22,322 nt of DNA, taken from the NCBI GenBank assembly GCA_015501075.1, contig JADNYJ010000512.1:1-22322 (forward strand), written 5' to 3'. A model generated the notes under the pieces. That model saw nothing but the letters and a program-made list of their open reading frames with translations, had not been told where the DNA came from and ran no database searches. The translations under genes were made by a program, and so were the position numbers. Position 1 is the stretch's first letter. Each line of letters begins with the position of its first letter. This document shows, piece after piece, positions 1 through 8,430 of the stretch. This stretch comes from Gymnopilus junonius. Taxonomy: Eukaryota > Basidiomycota > Agaricomycetes > Agaricales > Galerinaceae.

Positions 1-1208
1 AGCAAAATAGTAAAAGCAGAGCGCGAAAAACAGGACAAATAAGGAAACTGAATGCCCAAGTTTGTGAGAGTCCGCCCATTATCACGCAGGGTCCAAAATT
101 GGATGTAGATGTTGCTGATGAATCAGGCCTTAGTCCGAGGCACTGCTGCGCAGAGACTAAAACTGACTGCAGAAATGACGTGTGGTAATTTGTTTACTGG
201 AATAGACAGACGGAGACAGTAATCCGATGCTCACTGCCAAGTCGGGTTCTTGAACCAAAGACAACTGACTTTAATGCCTTTCACAAAGAAAAGAGAGTAA
301 GATCATGTTTGGAATCAGGCAATATTTACGGTCTCTGATTCTCGTGGCGCACGTTCTTCGAGTAAGAAATAATACCTGTTATCATGAGACTCAATAACAT
401 CCATCGTTCGGCATTCTTTCCATTGGGGTCCTACCAGCCTGGAGGGCGGTCTTGAGCACTCCCGACTCGGGAGTCGCTCAATACCTTGAAGAGCATTTCC
501 AGCACAAAGGCAAGCATAGTTAATCGAGAACAAACAAAATCTGAGTAACAATAAAAGGGAGTCCCTTTGGATGAGAAGAGTGAAGGAATTTGACGAAGAG
601 TGCATTAGTTTGGCATTAGTACATTGAAAGACAAATTCTAGAATTGGTTCAACCAACCGGAAAATGCCGTTCTAAAGATAGATTTGGGCCTTGGGCCTGG
701 GCCAGTGGGACCTGCAGCAGTTTATACGATACCGCTACTGACGCTTATTGTACACCTCTCCGCTCTTCTTTTCTTTCAGACATGGATTTCACGAGCTACG
801 GTGCCTGGCATTGCCTAAGCTCGCAGTCAGTTAAGGATGGCTCGGAATGAATAGCGGTTTCTACTATATTCTTGAAGAGTTCGTACTGGTTGTCCAAGGA
901 AATGGCCAGATTATTTCTATTTTGTCGAAGCAATCGTTGTGGCTATTGAAGGTCAAGTTCAATGCTGAATATTGAATGCTGATTAGCTGAATGAGTTGTT
1001 TCACAACTTAGACGCCATTCGAAAACATGATACTATCTATCCCCCCAAGAATGGAGCGTCAGGTTTACCGAATGGCGATTACCTTGAGTAGAAGCGGCAA
1101 TCGTCGTCACTCTAACGTCAGAGTTGCCTCTTTCTCTTTTCGACTCTCCGTTCACTTTGGACCAACCGCACACAATCCGACGCTGCTGATGAACGCTGGC
1201 TGGGGGGG
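1..1208. other. Region without a supported gene
   Basis: I recognise no protein, RNA gene or repeat here. The open frames are short and lack splice-linked partners or familiar motifs. The last ~100 bases are pyrimidine-rich and lead into the TATA box of the gene at 1272, so the distal part is probably its promoter. Confidence 0.5.
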
Positions 1209-1217
1209 TATATAAAG
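1209..1217 (+). promoter_or_regulatory. TATA box of the secreted-protein gene
   Basis: A TATATAAAG motif follows a G-run and lies 54 bases before the ATG at 1272. This is a normal distance for a fungal TATA box with a short 5' leader. It supports the choice of ATG for the following gene, even though that reading frame breaks soon afterwards. Confidence 0.6.
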
Positions 1218-1271
1218 CATAAACGTTCTGCTATGTTCTGATAAACGCTCCTTCCCAATTTTTTTCTAGGG

Positions 1272-1853
1272 ATGAAATTCACAACTTTCACTACCTCATT
1301 TTCGTGGCCTTGACTGCTCTTGCTCAAGATCCCTCCGGCACTGGTGTAGGTGACGTGAATAACCCTTCAAGTTCAATCGAGTCGGGTCCCAGTACGCCGC
1401 TGCCCACTGATCCGTGAGTTTTTTTTACGAATATTCGTCGAGAATAATCGGCTCAAATTACATTTTGAAACTCAGCACAGACTCTGGAATAGACCCAGGA
1501 GCAGGTGCAGGGGATACTTCTATTGCATCAGCATCAAATGTGGACAACAATCCTAATGGTACAGCCCTTGTTCCCGCCGACGGAGGCGCACCAACTCCTG
1601 GATCGTCCACGAATGCCGCAAGCATCACTTTCGCGGCGACATCAATTAGGGCACCAGCAATTTCAATCACTCCCGCCGCCGCCACCACTCCTCCCATGCT
1701 ACCTCTTCTCTCCACACCGCTACCAGTCCAGTTACGACAGCCAGTAAAACCATCGCCAAGCAAATCAGCTTTGCTCATCCGACTACTAAATCCAAAATGG
1801 ATCAAGCTGTTTTCGGCATCTTCGTTGGTGCTCTAGCTGCAATCGTGGTCTAA
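1272..1853 (+). CDS. Small secreted GPI-anchored-type protein, frame broken twice
   Basis: I do not recognise the family, but the architecture is clear. The ATG at 1272 starts MKFTTFT. One missing base at 1294/1295 (in a C run) would join this to LIFVALTALAQ, a standard signal peptide ending in Ala-Leu-Ala. An intron follows at 1414-1475 (GTGAGT...CTCAG, phase 2). Exon 2 is rich in Ala, Thr, Pro, Ser and Gly. Near 1660-1690, around a GCC repeat, the frame shifts again by one missing base. It then enters a Ser/Thr stretch ending in the hydrophobic tail FGIFVGALAAIVV with no charged residue after it, as expected for GPI attachment. With both bases restored the protein would be 173 residues and in phase throughout. 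The breaks may be assembly errors or real decay. It would be a cell-wall or plasma-membrane surface protein by inference. Confidence 0.6.
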
Positions 1854-3889
1854 ATGATCAGTCCGTGGATTGCCGCTGGAGCATCATTCTGTACGATGTC
1901 TGAATACTGTATATTGCATCTTTTGAGTAAAATAAGTCATAAATAGTCCGATGGTTGACAGATACGAAATTTTACGACCAAGTCATTTCATACAATCAGG
2001 CCTACTGCTCAGTTTCAAAAAAGGAAAGAAAAAATCAAGACAAAGGCAAAACGAACAGGCGCCCAGCAGCAAGGATATACGTTCGACGCCTTCACAATGA
2101 TCCTGGCTTGCGCTTCAGTATGCATGACTGTGGTTGAAAACGAGGCAATCAAAATTGATGGAGGAGAAAGAAGAAAGCTTTGCGCTTTTCGACATCTGCT
2201 TGAGACCAGGGAGAAAAGAGTCTGCCAACTTCAAAATGCACGGAGACGAACTAAATACCCAGATAAAGGGAAACGTGAGCCACGAACAAGCGAGGGAATG
2301 ACAGACCAGCAGGCCAGATTTGACTTTGAAGCGGGCAATGCGACTGGTTCGGGAACCTGGTCAAACATTGGGTCTAAGGTCACTTCTGCCTCTCCGGTGT
2401 AGAGGGAGAGACTGTGGATATTATGCGCAAAGTTGAGAAGGAACGGTTTTCGTTGATCTGCTGCGTACCCTGGATCCTCGGCTGGAATTGTGCATTAGTA
2501 TACGCATGTTGGAGACTGTTTTCACGATCGTCTTGTGTTACAGCTGGTATTGGAGAGCATGGCACCCAATCAGTTGGCATGCAGTATTCGGACCTCAAGT
2601 GATGGCGATTGTTATCCATGCTGAATCCCCTGCGATGTACCAACTTCGAGTGACATTGGCAACATTGAAGCAGAGCCACGGCATCCTTTGATTTCGAAAG
2701 CTTCCTTAGCGATCATAGGGGAAGGGGTCTCCACATGGCTGCAAAGTTGTGTTATACTCATTACTTTTAGAGGTGGTGACAAACAGTACATACCTCGTCT
2801 TGCGAGCATCTCGAATGCGCTGTACTTGCGATCAAAGTTGTATTATCCCCAGATCTCGAACCCTTCGGTGCTACTACCAGAAGTAAATTTATCAAAAGAT
2901 CGTTCATATATTGTAAACACGGAGGTGCTTTGGGAGGTCTATGTTGAATTTGTTGAAAAGAAGTCATAACTCGTTAGATTGGGTCGGAAATAAATGTGAG
3001 GGTTCCTGAAAAGGTGGGCGTCATTGTCCAATCGTGTCGCCATAAAAACTTCTTGTTTCTTCTTCTCGTCCAATTTTTGTTACATATTTCTGAGTTCTGA
3101 TGAAGCATAGGTCAGCGGTCTCAAGAGGAATGGCCGCCACGTACCTGCAGTGAGGATCTGAATAAACGATCCTACCTGAAATTCAGACAACGACTTCAAT
3201 ATTCCGAGATATGTCTTCGAGGTCCGATGCATAAGCGACACGACAGGCCTGAGTACGCTCTTCCCCCGTTACTGGTAGGCGGACAGGACAACTCTTCCAG
3301 CTCAGTCGCCCTTTGATCAATGGAACCACCGAATGCAGTGCGATTACCTTCCAAGCAGCAGCGTGTTTCACTATAGTTTCCAGCTATAATCTTCGAACTA
3401 AAATTTTAGATCAGGAAAACAAACGTCGAAAAAGGTGCCCTGGACCCATTCTACAACTTGCAGGATGAGGTTTTGAGGTTCGATTCTGGTCTGTAAATAC
3501 ATTAAAATCATCATCCACATACAAAAATGCCCAGAGTATTCGACGACTTGGTCGAAAATACTGCAGGTTCTCTAGACGACTCGAAATTTGAAGCTCGCAA
3601 GTTGAAGGTGGTCCGAAGAGTTCTACCTCGCAGAACTTGGCTCATCCAATGTTCGACTGGAAGGCCTCGCCGGCTGAAAGGGCCTTTAAATGAAAATATT
3701 GAAGAGATATTTTTGATGATCAAGTAAATGGCAAAAGACATTATGTAAGACCGTCAACTTGTTGTTTGGCAACCTCAGCCAATGGTAACATGGACGCGAA
3801 GGAAACAGAATTTGATCCCGCCTCCCATTTCTCCACACTTTTCTTTTCCGCATTCTTAAAGTTATCGGTTCTTGGGGTAGGCTATACTC
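1854..3889. other. Two-kilobase region without a supported gene
   Basis: Several short open frames occur on both strands, for example 2688-2969 (+) and 3527-3727 (+). None shows a recognisable motif, and I could not join them by convincing splice sites. On the minus strand near 2806 a GTATGT donor and a TTGCAG acceptor about 55 bases further on are suggestive, but the flanking frames close at once. A pyrimidine-rich stretch near 3835-3856 probably belongs to the promoter of the gene at 3890. A degenerate or lineage-specific gene may be hidden here. Confidence 0.4.
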
Positions 3890-5301
3890 ATGCAGGCCGC
3901 CTCTTCCAGTACCGATGCTGGTCCATCCAACTCTGGGACCCTGAAATACGTCGTCCAAACGTGAGCAGACTGGTACTGTCGCAACCTCTCTTCACGACGC
4001 AGGGACTGACCTTCTATGTGGGCAAACAGGTCCGATGTTCTCCAGGATATGAGAGTCAATGTATCTGAAGAAGGCTCTCCAGATGTTATTTGGTACAAGG
4101 TGATTGCATTGTCTACTGCATTTCCGTAATTTTGCGCTTACCTTGACGTCAAGGAAAGATATCTAGGTGACAATGAGATCATCGAAAATGTCGTCGTACG
4201 TTTTCTTATCTTCAGCTTCTATGCTCATCCTAATGTCCTTGAGTATATAGCACAACCCAACAAGTACAGTCCTCTGGACGATCCACCGCCCCTCCTCGCG
4301 AGGGTGGTACATCCGTATTCGATCTCCGGCCTTTCCTCCAGGTGTATTCATCCCATTAACACCTATCCCCTCAACATCCCCACTGCACGCAGACGCTGCG
4401 CTGTCATTCAACTCCCGAACGAATACGGCCCCTGCCCTGCCCACCTCCGAGTCACAATTCACTTTACAGGACGATACAGCAGAAAGTGTTAGTGAGAGCT
4501 TCTCCAGCGCAGCGGGCTCGAGCTCAAGCTCAAACACCCCTTTTTCCACTTCTGGAAGTGTGTCAAGTGTGGCCTCAAGCTCTTCCTCGGGCGTCCACTC
4601 ATACCCTCCAACACCGATCGCCACATCCCCCACTTCCTCGTTCTCTAAATTCTCTGCAGGCTATTTTGACGGCGCCACACCCACTCAAGCCAACTTCAAT
4701 AGTATCAAAACCCACAAGAGGCCTATTCGCGGAAGTTTACGTCCCTCGAGTCAAATAACCCAATTTCTCCTGGCACCCTCTTCTATCCCTCCATCAACGC
4801 ATCAGCCAGATCCAGCTACCATGGGCTTTTTCGCCAAGGCACTTGCGGTGCTGAAGAATAATCGCCCATCGCATTCGAATTCGTTCACACTTTCTCGCGT
4901 ACTTTCGGCCTCCAGGAGTCGTGGTCCGACTGGGGCTGCGACCCCACCTCCGCCGTATGCTTCTAATATTTCGGTGGTAACAGCGACATCCACTGTGAAT
5001 TTGAATCCACAACCAGTACCAGAGCAGCAGCCGATCCCTGAGCTTCACACCCCGCTGCTGGTGTTCCATGACCGCACGCCGGTGTATACCGTTAGGTCCT
5101 TGACTGGGCTGATAGAGCTCGACAAGGCGGAGATGACCAATCTTGGCGTGGACGCCAGCTTTTGGATCACAGTCGCGCTGACCTATCTAGAGTTCCTCGA
5201 AGAACGGGAGGTCAGTGCCTTACCAATTGACATCATCAACGTTTAGCTTCGTTGCTGACGATTCCTTTGAACAGAGTTACCTCGCTGCTTTGAATGACTA
5301 G
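3890..5301 (+). CDS. Hypothetical protein, 389 aa, five exons
   Basis: I do not recognise this protein. Exons are 3890-3960, 4030-4099, 4154-4195, 4251-5210 and 5275-5301. All four introns are GT-AG (GTGAGC, GTGATT, GTACGT, GTCAGT), 54-69 nt, and every junction keeps phase, giving 389 residues. Residues 1-110 form a compact N-terminal domain, with segments such as VIWYKERYLGDNEI and TVLWTIHRPSSRGWYIRIR, rich in Trp, Tyr and Arg and probably beta-stranded. Residues ~130-300 are low-complexity Ser/Thr/Pro, likely disordered. A second conserved-looking block from ~315 contains PLLVFHDRTPVYTVRSLTG and ends in a helix, FLEERESYLAALND. No signal peptide or membrane segment is visible, so it is probably nuclear or cytosolic. 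The tiny last exon codes eight residues. Intact frames over five exons argue for a live gene, probably limited to Agaricomycetes. Confidence 0.8.
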
Positions 5302-5734
5302 GCCTATCAACACCTATTTATTTATCTCACAAACCACCTGATTATACTTGTATACCCGCTCTTCGATGTTGAACGTCCTAGAGCCTGGAAGGCCGGCCTT
5401 TTTACAATAGAAATTATAAAGAAGATCCGAGTGTATTACTATTACTACCATAATTAATACAGTGCGAGAGATATATAGCAGTAGCATAAGTAACAAGCTC
5501 TTTTTTCCTCTATTTTTGTGCACATTCTCGTTCCAAAACCCGGTAACGAGGAGGCGCTATCTGATGAGCGGGATGTGATGTTTTTGATGCATGCCAAGAA
5601 GTCGAAGTGGATAAATAAGCATAGCATACTAATGTCGCGTAAGTAATCAAAGAACCATACGGCAGGACGGAAAGCTCTGTCCTAAAAAAACTGCCCATCA
5701 AGCCAATCTCGCACACCCAACTCCTATCGTCCTA
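5302..5734. other. Intergenic region between convergent gene ends
   Basis: This stretch separates the 3' ends of the unknown gene (+) and the RRM gene (-). It is AT-rich with TATTTATTTATC close after the first stop codon, consistent with 3' UTR and polyadenylation signals for both. I see no gene or structured RNA in it. Confidence 0.55.
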
Positions 5735-6715
5735 CTAGCTATTATGAGGAAGAGTTGTAGTCGCCCTGAGAGCTACGGGGGGTGTACTCCCTTCTGGTGT
5801 AATGTCCTCTCCTCTGTGGCCTGTCTTGACGAGGAGCCGGCGACCATCCGCACCTTCCTTCCTGCTGCGAGCATAGGACAGACGGAGAACGGTACCGTCT
5901 TCCAACACGTGGCCATTCAGTTTGTTGATCACCTCCGTGGCGGTCTCGACGTCTTTTAATTCGACGAAGCCCGACTGGAGTCTGGTGCCTGTGTTTCCGT
6001 CTCGGACTAAAGAGAGAACACGTCAGCACCTGTGTATATAGCAGAAAAGAGAAGGATACCCACGGAAAATGACATCGGTAATCGCGTCTTGGAAGTCACC
6101 CAACAAGGCCCTCAGGTCCTCTTCTTCCTGCGTGAACTTGCCAAAGTACACTTTGGAGCTTGGCTCCACTTCGGTGTAGGTCCTTGCTGGCCGCCTGGCA
6201 TAGTCTATGTAGAGATCGCGTCCAGAGACATGCAGAGGCTCCTCCTTGCAGAGGTAAATGCGGCTACAGCGCTCTCCTTGTCGGTAAAGGTAACGTGGGC
6301 AAATCCACGTGGACGGCCGTCAGCATGGGTTTCTATTGAACGTGTGAGGGATGTGAGTACGGAGAAAAGAGAAAAAGGGAGAAAAAAGAGACTGACGAAT
6401 CCTTATGCTTTCAAGGGTCCCAAACTCGGAAAACAGATCCGAAATGTCTTCCTTGGTCATACTCCATGGCATATTGCCAATGTACAGAGAAGACGAAGGG
6501 GGTGCAGGTTCATCAATCTGGTCTCGATCTTGATACAACGCCTTCGCAGAAGAGAATGCTCTCTGCGCAATGACAGCAGAAGTCGCTCTGGGAACCAAAA
6601 CACTCCTTTGTATGGTAGCCCTGCTGAGAGCGAAGGAGGTAAGGCTCCTTGAGGCTGGTACAGCAGCCTTGAACAGGCTGAGACGGACTTGAGAACGGAG
6701 GGCGGAGGAGAACAT
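5735..6715 (-). CDS. Probable mitochondrial two-RRM RNA-binding protein
   Basis: Exons, reading leftward, are 6715-6397, 6332-6064 and 6006-5735, joined by GT-AG introns (GTCAGT, GTGGGT). The first ~60 residues are rich in Arg, Ser and Ala and almost free of acidic residues, which suggests a mitochondrial targeting peptide. RRM1 follows: RNP2 is SLYIGNMPW, and RNP1, RGFAHVTF, lies at the start of exon 2. RRM2 begins at SKVYFGKF and continues through SGFVELKDVETATEVINKL in exon 3. The tail is basic with RG and GH pairs. Exon 2 lacks one base near 6247-6249, between the codons of FTSA and KEEPLHVSGRDLYIDYA. With that base restored the product is 286 residues and all phases agree. It probably binds mitochondrial or nucleolar RNA; the exact orthologue is not clear. 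A CACGTG/CCAAT pair lies 80-90 bases upstream. Confidence 0.85.
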
Positions 6716-6795
6716 GGCTCTTTTTTGGGGTGGAAGAGGAAGGGAAGGATGGAATTGCCGAGAGAGGAAAAAAAAGTTTTCGGTCTCTAAGTTGG

Positions 6796-6807
6796 CACGT
6801 GACCAAT
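6796..6807 (-). promoter_or_regulatory. E-box (CACGTG) next to CCAAT
   Basis: CACGTG at 6796-6801 is followed almost directly by CCAAT at 6803-6807, about 80-90 bases before the RRM gene start. CCAAT is the target of the Hap2/3/4/5 complex, which controls respiratory genes in fungi, and CACGTG is a bHLH (Cbf1-type) site. The pairing fits a mitochondrial protein but is inferred from sequence alone. Confidence 0.4.
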
Positions 6808-6927
6808 GGCTTTGACTGTCGCCTCATCATCACCCCAGTCGAGTCCAATCTATAATTTATTCGTCGTTGCGTACTAATGTACAGAGCGGTACAGCTAAAT
6901 AACTACAGTAAGTTTGGGTATACTTGT

Positions 6928-8151
6928 TTATGAATTACATATGGGTAGTGTACTACTAGTAACGTCCACGGTGCATTTCATGCCTCTATTCAGGAAAGGG
7001 CATTCCCCCTTCCACAAATCCACAATCTTCTGGACACGTAGTTGGAGGTCATATTCATCTTCGTCATACTGTAACACATATATTGATCGCAATGCCGTCT
7101 GCACGCCTGGTAGCTTTGAAAGCAATCTCACAATGAGAATCTGGAGCGAAACTCAGAAGGTAAGTAAAATGCGAACAAACCTCGTGCATCCGTAGCTCAG
7201 TTTCCAAAAACTTGCCGAGAAAGCAGATGCGTACTTCTCGTGGGCAGCCTCGATTTTTGATAGTGAATTGTGTATCATAGACCGTAAACCCTGCAGGGTC
7301 AGTGTAAAAATCAGGGCTTTGACAAGTATTTGATTCACGGACTGCGAGAGGTCCAGTTCCATCGGTTTCACTTAGCGGTCGCAGAATAGCCATCGCATTG
7401 GCATGCTCTTGTAGTTCATGGAATGACTGAACTAAAGTAAGCCCTTCAAAACCCGAGTTGTCAGCGGTTGCAAGTGAATTTGGAAAGACATGAATTCTGA
7501 CCATGTCTAGCGAGCTCGAACTCTTGCTCAATGCTAGTCTTCAGCCTAAACGACATCTCCACAGGCGATACACGATCGCACAGAGCCTCCGACTGCCCTA
7601 ACGCCGATAAGATGACTTTATGTGTGCTCTCGAACACTTCCCGGGGCGATCGGTTCGAATTTCTTCTCAGGGACGTACAGCTCAGATATAGAGCATAACC
7701 AAATACTAAGGAAGAGGTTGAGCAGGCTATTGTCTCGAAGGACACGCCGCCCCATTCCGAGGGATGCCTGAGCCTCATTCCGAGTCGGCGTAGGTAGACG
7801 AAGATTTTGTGCACAGTATGCAATAAGCTGCAGTCCAAGATGGGTCCAATTAACATGGGTTGAGAGACAGAAGAAAAAAGGAGGAGGAATAGATAGCTAC
7901 CTCTCGTCGTCTTCCTTGACACCCTTAGGAATATCAAATGTCCTGGTTGCAATCTCGCTCGAGATCGCCTTGAACTCAGCAGAAACCTGACCAAACGTAT
8001 CCAACACGTTCGTTTCCCAAGTGGTATCCTCCGCTGAGACGCAAATTGCATGGACGCTGTCAGAGATAACCAGTAGGATGACCTTATACAAAAGTTCGTT
8101 GGGCAAAGCTAGATCGCGACGTGGGGCCCATCCTGACTGCAGGGCGGACAT
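6928..8151 (-). CDS. Hypothetical protein, 346 aa, four exons
   Basis: I do not recognise the family. Exons, reading leftward, are 8151-7901, 7827-7502, 7431-7181 and 7140-6928. Introns are GT-AG: GTAGCT, 73 nt; GTCAGA, 70 nt with CTGAC branch; GTTTGT, only 40 nt. All phases agree, giving 346 residues ending in TAA. The N-terminus has a Leu-Pro element, LALPNELLYKVILLVISDSV, that resembles the start of F-box-like helices, but no complete F-box is seen. The middle (GVSFETIACSTSSLVFGYALYL) is hydrophobic and probably helical packing rather than membrane. Exon 3 carries FHELQEHANAMAILRPLSE, and exon 4 is a charged helix, LQYDEDEYDLQLRVQKIVDL. These features suggest a helical-repeat (armadillo-like) scaffold, which is inference. 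The start lies 279 bp from COQ8 in a divergent arrangement. Confidence 0.75.
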
Positions 8152-8430
8152 AGATACGGTTACGGTAAAATCAAGGTAAAGCGGGGAACACGATGAGTGA
8201 ACGTGGTTTTATTCCAGGAGCCACAGTGACCTGCGACAGAATGTAGTACAGACCTGGGAGATGGAGTCCAAGCCCAGGACACCGATCCTCTTATCCGGCC
8301 GGGGCAAACCTAGGGAAGCTGATAAATCATTTCTGACAGGTTTCATTGGCCTTCAGGATAAATACACGCAAATTCAACTCTGCCATAGGACCGTTTCGGA
8401 CGTTCTCCAAAGTGACGGCGGCCTTCATCT
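8152..8430. promoter_or_regulatory. Divergent promoter region, unknown gene / COQ8
   Basis: This 279 bp spacer separates the start codons of the 346-residue gene (-) and COQ8 (+), so it should hold both promoters. No clear TATA box is present near either ATG. A CCGGCCGGGG block near 8296 is the most GC-rich part. Only the divergent position supports the call. Confidence 0.45.

Noticed and set aside
3467..3497. GGTTCGATTCTGGTC resembles a tRNA T-arm
   Set aside because: No D-arm, anticodon stem or pairing acceptor sequence lies at the right distance upstream.
4196..4250. Read-through of intron 3 in the 389-residue gene (FSFYAHPNVLEY)
   Set aside because: The read-through looks protein-like, but it leads to the wrong frame downstream. 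GTACGT...TATATAG with a CTAAT branch restores the long exon 4 frame.
4163..4633. Long open frame on the minus strand (156 codons)
   Set aside because: It is antisense to the five-exon gene, whose spliced frame has consistent phases, and it crosses real introns of that gene.
6240..6302. A 50 nt intron in RRM1 to explain the frame break
   Set aside because: It would remove half of RRM1, including the RNP1 Phe and the following helix, which are clearly coding.
7461..7531. Apparent frameshift in the 346-residue gene
   Set aside because: A 70 nt intron (GTCAGA...TTTAG with a CTGAC branch, 7432-7501) joins both frames in phase, so no indel is needed.
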